A stretch of 64,000 nucleotides of DNA, taken from Hyposmocoma kahamanoa (lineage: Eukaryota > Arthropoda > Insecta > Lepidoptera > Cosmopterigidae). Both the position numbers and the translations under genes were made by a program. The notes under the pieces are model-generated. The model searched no databases and was not told the origin of the DNA. It was given only the letters and a program-made list of their open reading frames with translations. Positions 1 to 13,400 of the stretch are shown here, one piece after another. Every line of letters begins with the position of its first letter. The first letter of the stretch is position 1. The stretch covers positions 4,305,532 through 4,369,531 of the forward strand of contig NW_020653200.1 of assembly GCF_003589595.1 (NCBI RefSeq), in the 5' to 3' direction.

Positions 1-1141
1 ACAGAATAGCAAAATGGGGAGAAAAAAAATTCGTTACTTTGCAACACTCTCGTATCTTGTTGCCGCGAAATTATTTTTCTGTTTTAGTGAATATTTACAT
101 AAAAATATGAGTTGAAACGCATTACTTACTTGTGGAATGCGATGTTAGTGTCTATTTTGTTTGTCTGTTGTATTTTTACACCCATTTACCGCACATTTCG
201 TCATTTTTAGCAAAAAATTTTGGAGCTGTTCGCGGTGCAATATGACCTTGAGCACTAACAGCCCGCGCGCTCCTGGGACGCGTTTGGAACCCTCTAACTT
301 GCCTCACTTAGCGTGTGCGGGCTAGGTTTCTATGCGTTATTATTCTAAGTTTTGTAATATAAATAGTTAGGCACCGATGCCGACGTAGTTTGATGTCTTT
401 TACTAGGCGGCTGACAACTGCTGAATATGGACTAGGAAACTAAAATCAGTACTATATGTAACGTAACCAACGATTTTCACTAAAATTGCACAATTAAAAC
501 ACTAAAAATTAAAATTTGTTTCCTTAATTATGTTTTGTGTCTTTGACACGTTCATAACAAATAAATACCCTCATGTCATCTGACATTTTTTATTATTTTG
601 ATGTGGGTAGTCTCTTTTCGGCTCTGTACACGCCAGTCTTTTGTTTAAGTAATTATCGCAATTTATGTTGACCCCCTGACGTTGGCGAAATCGTCGCGCA
701 AAACGACGGCGCCATAGATACAAAAGTTGAAGTTGAAGTAATTTGTGTAATTCTTAAAGTTATTAACAGAAAACTACACGGGAAAATTCTTTGACTTAGA
801 TGAGTGTCTAGTTCCTTTATTTAATCTTATTATATTGTACTTCAATATGTGATCCAGACGCTATTTTGAGTGTATTGGAAGATCACATCTTTTACAGCTT
901 CACTTCTGGAAACAATTCCATTTTATGTAGTTTATAGTACTGAATTCACGAGAATAGACTTGTAGTTCTTATATAGTAATTTAAAGTGTTCCTTGCTCGA
1001 ATGAGTTTGTAAATGGATTGCCTTAATTTTTTGTAAATCTGATTAACCTATAATAATGTGTAAATTAGAATCCCTCAACATATAGCGCGTGACCAGTGAT
1101 CGTTAGTGAACGCCTGTTCATACATTTTTTGTGAATTTCAG

Positions 1142-1186
1142 GTTTCCGACGTGCTCGAGACCACTGAGCGACCATCTCCGTTGTAG
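1142..1186 (+). CDS. Possible terminal coding exon of a gene entering from the left (partial)
   Basis: A plausible 3' splice site (TTTTTTGTGAATTTCAG) is followed by a GC-richer stretch than its surroundings. Read in phase 0 it is open for 14 codons (VSDVLETTERPSPL) and then TAG at 1184-1186. The next 1.3 kb is AT-rich and could be its 3' UTR, with AATAAA at 2462-2467. A second, stronger pyrimidine-rich acceptor ends at 1259 and would give an alternative tail (IRGPKP, TGA at 1278-1280). No upstream exon can be linked, so phase and gene identity are unknown. This is inference from splice-like signals only; chance is a real alternative. Confidence 0.22.
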   Translation, partial: VSDVLETTERPSPL

Positions 1187-3860
1187 CCACCCCTGAGTTT
1201 TATAAACCCACGAAATATAAGTGTTAAGCCATCTGTGTATTTTTATTTCTGTTCTGTAGATTCGGGGTCCTAAACCCTGACGTTTCAATAATATACATGT
1301 ATATTCATAACACGTCGCCCCTTATATGCATTACTGACTTGTGAAGACAACTGTCAAAAATTGTCTGTTTATTTTTTAACCGAATTCAAAAAGAAGTGTT
1401 CTCAATTCGGCAGTTTCTTTTTGTAATAATGCTACGCGATTACTCCGACATTATATTTGAAGAAAATATTCCACCTCTAAGGGTGCCAAATTAGGGGATG
1501 AATTCGGTTTATTGAATTAAACCCACTTTCCATTAACCGATTTCAATAAAACTTGGCAAATAGATGTAATTCCACAAACTTTTGTTATCGGCTTTATTTA
1601 TTTAATAATTATACTCATAAATAAATAATTATATATAATAATTACAAAAAGTTACTTTAATTTTAAATCCTCGTAGTAGTGTAATACTTTTCCTTTTCAC
1701 GTCGGACTATGGACAAAAAATTGCCCTCAAGTAATTTTGCTGGAAGGCGTCCTAGTTCGTCCCAGAGTGTGTGAGTGGTCTGGGTGGCTGGGAAGTGCAT
1801 CAGAGTGGATTCCGTAATTCTGGTACACAAGTACAAGGTTTAGAGTTTAGAGACCAGACAATTGGTGTGGTAGTCTGGCACATATTATATTAAGTATTAT
1901 TACATTATTTGCGTGTAAAATTTACAAATTGCGTAAACACAACCACCCTTTTGTAAAGCAGATCCGTGAGAAGAAACATGCAGTTTATATCGTAGATATG
2001 GACTTCTTCTATATTCCATTGCTATTTCTAAAGGTCGCGCTAAGCAGCCAGACGTCACTTAGTCGATGTCTACCTTTCAAAGACTTTGTGCCTGTGGCGG
2101 CACAAGCTGGCGATTTTTACATTGCATTCAAACTGATACTGACTCTATTCGGTACAAATGAAATTCTACATCGTATTGCATGTACTACATAATCTGCCTT
2201 ACAAGGAAATATACCTTATTGTTAAGAACCTAAGTTACACTTTGTATTGCCCGTTGCGGGATAAGTAGGCGGCGCTATGCAGCGCATCGCGGTGCAGCGC
2301 GGTTTTACTTTTGTGTTTGAACAAATGTATACTTTATTTAGCAGAGAATATGTTCTACAGTATATTGCATTTCATAAAGTGCACCCGCTGCAGCCCGCGC
2401 CCCCTTGCTGCAGTTTCGTTTTCATTTTTTGTTTAATGAAATGTTGTCGTATTTTGTAGAGAATAAAGCTTATGTTGCATTTGCTCATTTTAATGCATTG
2501 CCACGCCGCGGCGGCTGCAATATGATGTATATATTAAAAACTATCGGTTTTCATTTGGTTTCATACCTCACATAATTTGTAATAAATACTACACTACGCT
2601 AGAACTGTTTGACCGCCTATCTATGTGTAACCTTGTATGAATTTCTATTTATAGTTCTTTAAATTAGAGAGAGTTATTTGGGAGAGAAGAGCTGTTTACA
2701 TAATTTTATGAACTTGATTTCGGAGGCGTCACCGACATGTCGGAGGGTAGAAATGCCCGAAAAATTACGTTACTGAACTGTATTTCAGTTAACAATCAAC
2801 GACAAAGATTTAAACTTAATGGTCATGTAAATGTTAAAAAACTACATTGTCAAGTACAATGTAGTATTCATGTTTACTCTCCATTCCTTAAAGTTTTGCA
2901 GTGTAACAATTGTCTAGATTGTTAAAAACAACACTAGTTTTCATAAAATAATTTCCGTTAACAAAGGAAAGAAATTGTAACACGTATATTTACAAATCCT
3001 TTATTTAAAACGATTAAAAAATATACCGAATGATATTTTCCCTTGATTTCTTTTTACTTGACATATGAAGTCATGTGATAGTGGCATGGCAGCCGGTGTT
3101 TTCACAGTTATTTTATTTAAGTGAAATATTAATTATTGCGACTGAACACAATGAACTTTTTGAAACACTTTGTAATATGAGGATCATTATCTATTCTCAA
3201 GTCATACAACCTTTTTTACGTGCTTAGATAATAAGGATAAAAGTGTCACTAACAAAGAAACGTCAAAGAAAATAAATGTCTGTTTATAAAATAAATACCT
3301 ATCTAAAGTAATTTTACCTTGTACATTACTTACCAATCTTACACTTTGCTCTGTTCTATTAATAGGCAGTAATTAACATGTTTATTGGTTTATATAAACA
3401 GTATATAATCGCAATCGAGAATGTTGTTGTAAAAATGGAAAACCATGTTTTTTGTTTCGTTCTTGATGATAAGTAGAGTAACACTTTTTTGTCGCGACGC
3501 AATAATTAACACAATTTAGTTTCTAAGATATTTTTGACAAATCTTCACTATCAATTTTTGAATTTCATATACATGTTGATGAACATATATGTATACATCC
3601 AGAATATTAATTCAATGGAAATAGAGGTGCTAACTATGGATTTCATTAAAGGAAAAGTCAATGTACCTATGCGTACAATGAGATCTCGCGTGACATGTGG
3701 GAAAACTATCAATTAATAGTTACGTTTGCAATAATAATTTATTTAATAAAATCTCAACAAATGGTAATTACTCTAATAAATTACTTGTTACATGTAATGA
3801 ATAATAAAAAAGCCTACGCAATTAGAATCATATACAATATGTTCAGATTTTTTACTTATA
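1187..3860. other. AT-rich noncoding stretch, possible 3' UTR then spacer
   Basis: No convincing coding frame is seen. A CpG/GC-richer island at about 2245-2310 and 2385-2420 sits just before AATAAA at 2462-2467, which fits a 3' UTR end of a left-hand gene. Positions about 1495-1590 hold a copy of an interspersed repeat (GATGAATTCGGTTT ... AACTTGGCAAATAGATGTAATT) also present at about 51770-51890 (+) and 38510-38615 (-). The rest, to 3860, is unremarkable AT-rich DNA. Confidence 0.4.
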
Positions 3861-3867
3861 TTTAGTA

Positions 3868-4167
3868 GCAAGTAGAGCTCTTTATGAAAGAGTTCGTCCG
3901 GGGAAGTACTGCCACCTTATCTGTTTCTGCCGCCAAGCAGTTGTGTGAGCATTACTGCATTCCGGTTTCGAAGGGTGCTGGTGAAATTACAGGCACATGG
4001 GACTTGTCAACTTATGTATCAGGGTGACGGGCGCAGTGGCAGTGACTCTCAGATCTTTGTGATTTAAAGCTCTGAGGGACAATGCAACTGTTATGGACAG
4101 GCGTGTCGCTTACCATCAGATGCACGATTTTTTCGTCCCTTCACTTTGTTATAATAATAAAAAAAGT
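3868..4167 (+). repeat. Interspersed repeat family A (about 300 bp, 3' A-rich)
   Basis: The element runs from GTAGAGCTC through GGCAGAAAC-type and CATGGGACTTGTCAA segments to TATGGACAGGCGTGTCGC and an A-rich end. The same order of segments recurs at 7468-7630, 31672-32041 (interrupted) and 63519-63600 on +, and at 8571-8852, 38187-38497 and 56176-56479 on -. The A-rich 3' end and 5'-truncated copies suggest a retroposed, non-autonomous element. I cannot name the family. This copy lies just upstream of the LRR gene's presumed promoter. Confidence 0.75.
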
Positions 4168-4199
4168 TTAGTAAACATGATCCCAAAAGTCTCATTAAG

Positions 4200-4463
4200 A
4201 TACAATTTTTAGGACGTATATACTTCCCCTAAACTGCTACACTACCGCACGTGACTGACAAATGAAGCGATTAAATTGAATAGTAATAGTGTCGGCAAAA
4301 CAGAAAGGTGCAGAGTGCAGATATTATTATGTAGCGGTAGAGTGTGTGCGTGCGCGGGGTGGGTTGGCGTTCCGGCGTCTGTTGCCTGCACGCCGGCTGC
4401 CGCTATTAGCAACCCGTGGTGCGCTCGCGCCAGTAGCGCGATTAGCCCCGAACGACACACACG
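4200..4463 (+). promoter_or_regulatory. Presumed promoter and 5' UTR of the LRR gene
   Basis: Base composition changes from AT-rich to strongly CpG-rich (about 4330-4460) immediately before the start codon at 4464, as expected for the transcribed leader of a gene. No clear TATA box was identified. The start codon has A at -3 and G at +4. The exact transcription start cannot be placed from sequence alone. Confidence 0.4.
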
Positions 4464-7400
4464 ATGGTAGCGCATACGCACGCGCTCGCCGCCGCGCTTT
4501 TGTGTGCGCTGGCTGGACAACTCGGTACTGGTGCAAGTCTCCACTGTGCCATGAGAAGAGAAATCTCCCCCTGTACTTGCCGTCGCGAAGAAACTAGCAC
4601 TGGAAATATTTTAGTCGTCTGCCAGAGAGTCAACACTTACGAGGATATTGCTCGAGCCCTCACCAACAAGTTCAGTCCCGAGACCAAGATCGGACTTGAG
4701 ATATCCTACTCGCAAATGCCGGATTTTATTGATCATAGCTTCCGAGAACTCGGTCTTTCCATCACAAAACTTAAACTCAACTTCGACAACCTAAGGCAAG
4801 TGGATAAGTTGGTTACAGAAGTTATTAATTATATGTGCTACGGTGTGCGGACGATGCTAGCGGAAAAAGCCCATATTTATTTGTACGACAGAAGTTCTAT
4901 GTTAGACCATTATAAAGACATAAAATTAGAAACCTCTTTTAAATTGTGATCGAATTGCATCAAAACAATGTGTAATTTGAATGAGAAAACAAAAGGTCTG
5001 TGATAAGAGGCGCGCAACAACGATGAGGATAGGGTCCTTATCGAAAGAGTGGGCGGTGCCCTCGCCAGGGTTGGTGGCCGACCATAGATTCAGATAAAAT
5101 CTAGATGCTAGCGTTAAATGAGCTACTAGAACACTTCAATCGAGTTATCGATGTGAGCGTAAATTTCCCATAACTAGTGGTCATTTGTGATCATAGAGCC
5201 GTATTAAAATATAGACGTATCTGTTATTGAGATAAGGTTCTTATTAATAATTTTGCTATTTGAAAGTATAAACCATGATTCACATTGAAACTACCAAATT
5301 AAACTTCCCCGATACATTGTTCCATTCAGTAAACCAGGATTACTCGTAAGACAGCGGACCTAAATCAGCTGATTGAACCATAGGAGCACGTAATTTTGTC
5401 TGTGGTACAAAATTGTATGGTAAGCAATTACAACTTTGATCTAAGGAGATATAGGTTCTTATAAAGTTTCTTGAACAAATTCTGAAATAGTGACTAATCG
5501 CGATTTACAAGATGTTAAGGATTTGGTGCCGGCTTAGGAATGATGCATAGGAAGGAAAGAACACATGGACGTAGAAACGTCGTCACTACAAGTGATGATG
5601 ACAAGATTCTTCAGCGATATCGCATATCGCGTTAATGAATATTTTCGTAGTGAGACATCATATGACATCGAGCAATGCGATATTTTATTTTAAGGTATAT
5701 AAAGTGCAGTACGAATTTATGATATATTTTCACATATAATTTAAACAAGATGTCCGGAATTAGCCACGCGATTTGTCGTGTTCGCTCCTGTTTTCTTGGT
5801 ACTTCGCTTATTCGTAGTTTACTGCGGAGTGCGAAATAGTCCCAGCACGCGCAATGTTCTTGTTACCGTGATCATACAATCTACATCTTCTAAACGAATC
5901 GTCTTTCATAGAACTATTTCATAAATCTAATAAGGACTCTATAAATCTACAATAATTATAATAATATAATAACATAGAGGAGTGTCATCAACGACTGAAT
6001 GATAGTTAAATATAAAAATTTACATTACCTGCTGCGTTTAGTACCTAATGACAAAGTAAAAATAATACGATGATACATTGATACAACTCCTGTCTGTGGC
6101 GACCTTTAAGACACTAACGTTGTGTGAGAAAATTCACGAAACGCACCCATTTTGGCCGGCCTTTTTTGTATGGATACACAAACACAAACAACAAAAAAGT
6201 ACAGATCAATGATTCATCATTTAAAGGATTCGATCTTTCAAGCAGTCTTTGTCTCTGCCTGAAACCAGCAATTATTATAAAACCTTGTTTTATAGAACAT
6301 ATTGTTCAAAGCGATAAAACGCATATAGCCCCATTTAAACAATGGATTAGGGAAACTGTCGATAAGAACAAAATTGTCTATGTGAAAATAATTTGCAATG
6401 AGTCCAGCACCTATCTTCGGGAACAATTGGGTTGTCCGTGACCCGTCGGCTCGCCCCTTATTGACCACTCAATTGATCTCCTTTGATTTTATGTCATCAT
6501 AATTGTATTATCAAAATGCATGGCCTATGTATTTTTCGCTGTGGCCTAAGCGATGTTTGTGCTTTCGGGGGTGCATGAGTCATATCAAAGAGCTAAAAAA
6601 CTCCGTTCTTTGAAAGTCTTTGACAGATATGATGTAAAATGACCATTGTTTATGTTGAATGTTAGTCTTATTAGCCTAAATAAAAATACAAATATGCAAC
6701 ATTTTGTTATCAATTTATTGCTGGAAATGAATATACCTAATTATAAAGCTACCCTTAAAATAGTAAATATGCATGGGGCTAAATTAGTTCCGTTTATATA
6801 GTAACCTTTCGTTGGTGAACTCCGGGATCGTGTGGGGATGGTATCTAGGAGACGTTGCTCGATAGTTTGTTCGGGTTATCAGAGGTCGCTTCTAAAGCAG
6901 TAAAATTGAATGATATCATGTCGGTCTTGTCGTACCCACTATATTTACTCATTAATTGTGTACTAACAAATTACAGTAGCCGTTGTTTGTCGCGATCCAA
7001 ATTTGTAAACTCATTTCATTACTTACGTAGGGTACCTACATCCTGGGTTGAGACGTTTTTGAATGGCAGAAAGTCAAGAACAATTTCAAAATTTCTCAAA
7101 AAATAGCATTGATTGAAAAAAAATTAGGAAATTTTAAATCCAATTCTATATCACATTAAACTATGTAGATACTAGAAAAGACAGTGTGACATCAGTAGAT
7201 CATGATGCTAATCATCACGTTAGCAAAAACCAACTTAGTGACAGTGTGAAATCACTCTGAGTTCTTCGGCCAACCTAGCGCGCTTCAGTTAATTGTATTT
7301 GCTGGTCCCGTTTTGTAATTTAATTACCCTTTGGCCTAAGCGAGAACGTCAATTATGAATCGTTCGGCGGGCGAGTAGCGAACCTCTGGCGGACTAAGTA

Positions 7401-10400
7401 CTTCTGTAGTCAGTATTATACGCTAAGGAGAATTAACCGAAACCGATAATGGTACCCGATAACCGGGTAATGTGAGCATTACTGCGTTCTAGTTTTGAAG
7501 GGTAAGGTGCTGGTGAAATTACAGGCACATGGGACTTGCCAAGTTGTGTCTCAGGGTGACAGGCGCAGCGGCAGTGCCCTTCAGATCTTTATGATTTAAA
7601 GCTCTGAGTGAGTGGCACTGCAACTATTATGGACTCCAATGACGTGGTCCGCAGTTCAGATTTGTACATAATTCAATCTTTTGTGCATTTGTTTGATATT
7701 AACATTTTTATATTGGAGGCAGAATGCCCAATTATTTGTATAAAAACAATTTCATCTGCGTATTTATCGCAAAATTTGCTCTATAAATTATATAATATTA
7801 AACCATAGTTAAAAGTGATTACTCTGGTGTATCATTAAAATGCGGTATCAACTCTAGGGGAGCAAATCGGTGGGATGGTTTCTACTCCACCGGAAATCTT
7901 CAGTGTGTTTTAAGCGCCGGGATTAGAGATTACGCTACTCCTTACAGCGTCCCTGAAATATGAAGGTAACTAACATTTCACTTGGTTTGTTCTGTAAGAT
8001 CATTGATTGCTCTCCTTTAATGCGTGCTAGATCATTATTGATTGCTCTGCCTTGGTTTTAACATTAATGAAATCAACGTTTGATAAGTTTAACACTGAAA
8101 AATCATATAGTTTGTGTCTATGTGAAAATGGTACTCTTCAAATAAAAAGGCGCAAACAAAGTAGTCGAGTATAATCTTTTTAATGTAATTTTGTTAATTT
8201 CAGATCAACATACATGCCACAGCGCTAAATTTTCTAAAACTTTTACGAAGATTACATAGATATTAATGTAATGAGTGTCCCCAGTGTTATTAATAAAACC
8301 AAAAACCGATGGAGGAAACGAGTTCTTGTGTGGAGACCACAACTCGGCTAATGTAGTGAAGGTGGCCCTCCGGCCAGATGGAATGACGATCTATGAAAGT
8401 CTGCTAGCAAGCAGTGAACGCGAGGAGGGAAAAATTACGCACATCGGAAGACACCTTTTTCCAGTAGTGGACTGCCATGATCTGATGATGAATCGTTATT
8501 AATAATGTCAGAAGTTATAACTTAATACACAAATAAATAGTTTTTTTTTTAATTTTGATTTCTTTATAACAAAACATTTTTTTTTATAACATCAAGTGAC
8601 AGGACGAACAAGTCGTGGTAAGCTATACGCCTGTATATCAGTTACAGTGCCATTCAGAGCTATAAATTGTAAAGGTTTGAGGGGTACTACCACTGCGCCC
8701 GTCATCCTGAGACATAAGTTGACAAGTCCCATGTGCCTGTAATTTCAAAACCAGAACACAGTAATGCTATAACATGACTGCTTGGCGGCAGAAATAGGTA
8801 AGGTGGCAGTACTACCCTGGACGAACTCTTTTACAAGGAGCTCTACTGCTGCGTCCTGCTCATCATGAAAATTTGATATTCATTTATTCAATCTTGGCGC
8901 CTATTCGAGATCTATGATACTCATACGTCCTATTTGATGTGCAATACCAAGTTTTATTATGTTTTGAGAGAAATACTTGCCAGTGCAATCAGTTCACTAG
9001 GCCATTCTCCAAGACATATCCATTCAAAAACATTGCAGCCAGTCGATAAGTTTTAAGGTGACTCTTCATACGTTTATAACATTTTTCTTGGGGAACTTTC
9101 GTAAACACAAAAACAATGACGACAAAGTCCGCTCACACGCAATATGAGTGGTCATTACAACACTAAAATAAAAACAGCTATGCGCGAATTTGTACTCTTA
9201 ACATTTATTGCAAAATATTAATCTGTATAGGTTTATGCACATTGTTTTGTTTTGTTTTGCTAATTATAAATTTAAAAGTGAATTAATAAATTTAAAAAAA
9301 GAAATTTATGGGAAATGAAACAATTTTTCTGGATTTAAATCGCGTATGTTTGTTTTTTCAAACAAACCAACGTTAACCGTGACTATGGGACCTGTCAAGG
9401 ACCCGAAACGTTGGTTGGTTGGAGTTTATGATAAAATATATAAAAGTAGGATAGCCTATTCGGTATTTATTCCGGTTTTGTTTTTTGATTGACTTAATTA
9501 ATTGTTTATTTTGTTGACGTAGGATCATGATCACTTAACTAATGTTTTCTAATATTAAAGCAAAAATGGAAAAAAAAATTGCTTTTTTTCAAACACATAT
9601 TACAATTCAGGAGACCAGGGAGAGAAAGACCAATATCAGCTAAAAAAATGTTTTGAATCATTACCGCCATCTAGTTAAACATTTAGCTTATTTAGCTAAA
9701 TCAGAAAGAGGCCAATTAGGTTCAATGTCTTGAAAAACTAGATTTTACTGCTCGGTTTAAAAAATGCTTGGAATTAAATGACATCAAATTAAAATTTTAA
9801 GGAAGTGCTTTTTTTATGTTAACATGGATTACATAACGTTACAGTTATTTATGTCAACGTCGGCTTTATTTCAGATAGCATTATTTTGTCATATTCACAA
9901 ATGTTAAAAATATTTCGAAATTAAAAATTCGTTTATCCTAAAATTTTCCCAAGTGATGTTGATCATTCTTTCTCTGGACTCTTCAAATTGTGTTCGGATT
10001 CAAATAAAAACCTTTTCTTGTAAATAACGCTATGAAATAAAACATATTTTAAAAATGTATTCTATCGAACTAAATGTATCTTTTTAACGCTTTCCCATGA
10101 CGTGTTTGTCAACATTATATAAAATATTTATTTTAGACTTCTTAACTAAGCCGTGAAAAGGAAAGCTTAGGGAGTCACCACACGGAATCGCATTAGGCTG
10201 GTCAGAAGAACTGTAACCGCAATGCAGTAAGCGTAAAAAAGACGTCCGTTCGCTTGAGCTCGGGCGACGCGATTTCCTGCCAAATTTCTAATCGCGTCCA
10301 TTCAGCGCGTCGATGACTGCTACAATGTACTCTTTGATGACTGCTGAACTCACCTGAAGACATACGAATGGTTCCGATCGCGTTCCCAGAACGCCGATGA

Positions 10401-13400
10401 CGGCTGAACTCAACCGAAGACGTCCGACTAAATTCATCGGTCACCAAAAATTATAATCGAGCAAACTCTTAAATAAGTACAATCACAACGACGACGAAAC
10501 ACATCCGTATTACACGGGAATGTTACTGATACTGTCGGTCACATGCGAGCGAGCGACTCCGAAGGTGCGAGACCTCTATTTATACCCCCCGATAGGCGGC
10601 GACGACGGCCGATCGGCTGTAGTAAAATATCATCGGCTTAAGCCAATTCCACGTCGATATGTGTGGTGACTCCCTTAACGGTGAGTCTTCGGTGTGCTGT
10701 TTTTCGTAAATTTATCATAGTTGCGCACTGGGTTGTTGCGAATATCAAGATCCGCATCCGCGGACAATCTGCATGAATTAAAATATCGGCATCCGCATCA
10801 ACATCGCTGCTGATTTTCATTGCGGATTTTCGAGTCGTGACATGACTGAAAAGACACGCTGGAATAATTTAAAAACCTTCTAGAAACAGACTGTAAGCCG
10901 ACAAAGCAACTCAGCTGTTGTTTTTTAATTATAACTTTGATAAAATTCCACAACGATTAAGCTAGGCAGATTGATTGTTTTCATGCAGATTGACTATTTT
11001 GTTAATGAATATAACAAAATGATTCAAACAATATTTTATTATAATACCAAAGGAAATAGAAAACTTTTTCATATAGATAGATTCAATAAAGATGTACATT
11101 TTTCGCTTATTTTTTTATTTTAATTGATTATTTTGTTAATAAATGTCACAAAATGATTGAAACAAAATATTATTACAATACCAAAGAAAATAGCAAACTT
11201 TTTCATGTAGATAGATTCAATAAGGATGTACATTTTTCGCGTTTTTTGTATTTTTTGGTTGTGATTGATTATTTTGTTAATAAATGTTACAAAATGATTG
11301 AAACAATATTTTATTACAATACCAAAAAAAATGTAAAACTTTTTCATGTAGATAGATTCAATAAAGATGTACATTTTTCGCGTTTTTTTTAATACAAAAA
11401 ATCAACATGAAGTAGATTTTTTACACAACAGCATCCGGTGATGTTAAAAAAACCTGCATCAGTCACAACCCTGGTGCGTAAATAATCATATTATTAAAAC
11501 AAGAACAAGTCGACTAAGTCAAAATGGAGTGCCATGTAATAAGGCTTTCTTTTACACGCTCTAAAATTTTTATTTATTTGTTATTTCAATGTTGCGTTAT
11601 AATTACATCGTCGAATACCTGTTGAATGACAATTTGGCGACAAAATTTACCTAAAGCTAAGTACTAATGATAGATGAATCTGAAATTATTCATCTGTTTG
11701 TTATACAGGGAAAAAAAAATGAACTTGCGAAAATGTTTGAGGATGAAATGTTTAAATGTATTTGTCGGAATACCTAATTATTGCTTTAAAAAAAGAAGTA
11801 AATAATAAAAATAATTTATATGTCGGAGTCGGTCGGACACAGTTGTCATATTGCATCATTAGAAGTAAAATAATTATTAAATTTTCTTTTAAATTAAAAA
11901 AAATGTATATCCATGAAAACATAGAAATTCCTTAATTTCTAAGAAAAAAATTATGTATATCCGTGAAAACATAGAAATTCCTTAATATTTTTTTCTCTTT
12001 TTTATCTTTACTTCTTTTCATAATTACACTAATTCAAAACCCGTTCAAAGTACTTTTATTACATACGTACTGTAAAGTTTCTTATAACGAAACGATAATT
12101 CAATTTCAATTAATGTGTGTTCGTTAAATTTATTTATAGAAATTAATAAATGAAATAATATAGAATCAAAGTCCCTAAATAAAGAGTATAAAAAAAATAT
12201 GTTATATTTTTTTTACTCTTTATTTAGGTACTTTAATCGTTACTGAACATGTCGGCCCCATTATAAAAACAATACCTCCAGAAAACACTTAATAAAATCC
12301 AGACAGACAAGTCAAAATACTACCTACCCAAACTTATATACAAAATCTCGCGGCGCTACATGACAGTTTCGACAAAACAGATTGAAACCACCCAACATTA
12401 AATACACATACACCGTAACCGCGCCCTGATGGGCTCCGTCCGAACACTCCATGAGAAAATGATGTACATCCTCAGAAATCCCACACACTTTGCAATTCGG
12501 TGAGTTCACCCTCCGCATCAAATACAAAAAAAAAATTAATGGAATGTGTCCGGATCGAAGCCTATGCACGCTGACAGTTTGACCCCTGCTTAACTTACCA
12601 TGGTGAAACCAAGGGACACGAGGAGGTTTTGTACCAGATTCCTTTTTCCTGGGACCTCACATCGAAATATTCCTTCCAACGAAAATAGAACTTGCTCTTG
12701 TAGTTTGCAACCACTTCAGAGAATTCAGTCACAATGTCAACCTCAGGCCCCTCTGAAGCAGTCGCAAAGGCTAAACGGTCCGCTTCCTCAGTCCCTACCA
12801 AGCCAATATGTGACGGCACCTATTGAAACCTCAAGCATCTCCCACTAGTCATAACATTACTTATTTGTTGTAAAATTTTATAAGCTAATGAAATACACCG
12901 TTTGCCATAAGTACACCGAGCTATATGTTGAATGGCACTTGTACTGTCAGTCAAGTTTGTCAAATTTTGACAAATTAACGTCTCCACTTACGACAACGCC
13001 TCAGATATTGCATATAACTCTGCCGACATTATTGTTACTCTAGACATAATTTGAACTCACCTGCCCTCTTATTATTAACTGGGTCAAGAAAAGCTGCCCC
13101 TATCTTATCACCGCACTTAGAGCCATCAGTAAATATTTTAAACCAACCTAAATACGAAGAATATCATTCTATAAATATATTTTTACATATTTTGTTTTCA
13201 CAAAAAATGTAAATATACTCGACGCGTACCTGCAAACGAGGGGCGCTGCGCGGCGCGTGGTGCCATACCTGAAGGGACGCGTATAGGGATTCACAGTTCA
13301 TGAAGAGGTGATGCACTTTGTAGCCAGCAGTATATGCAGTCATTTTGCGACCATCAACCACCAACGCACCTTTCGACAACACATAAAGCAAACTGGACAA

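Noticed and set aside
4242..4597. Overlapping open frames on both strands around the LRR gene start (up to 102 aa)
   Set aside because: They come from the CpG-rich leader and first exon read in wrong frames; only the frame starting at 4464 has a signal peptide and continues into LRRs.
6124..6441. 105-codon frame in LRR intron 1 and its minus-strand partner
   Set aside because: No similarity to any domain I know, no splice link, and the two strands are open together; insufficient to call a gene.
9375..9425. Possible hammerhead ribozyme core near GACCTGTCAAGGACCCGAAACG
   Set aside because: The CTGATGA half of the core is absent here and in the related copies; only the GAAAC half is seen.
11120..11392. 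Open frames on both strands repeating YIFIESIYMKKF-like units
   Set aside because: They are produced by the 136 bp tandem repeat; no start context, no conserved domain.
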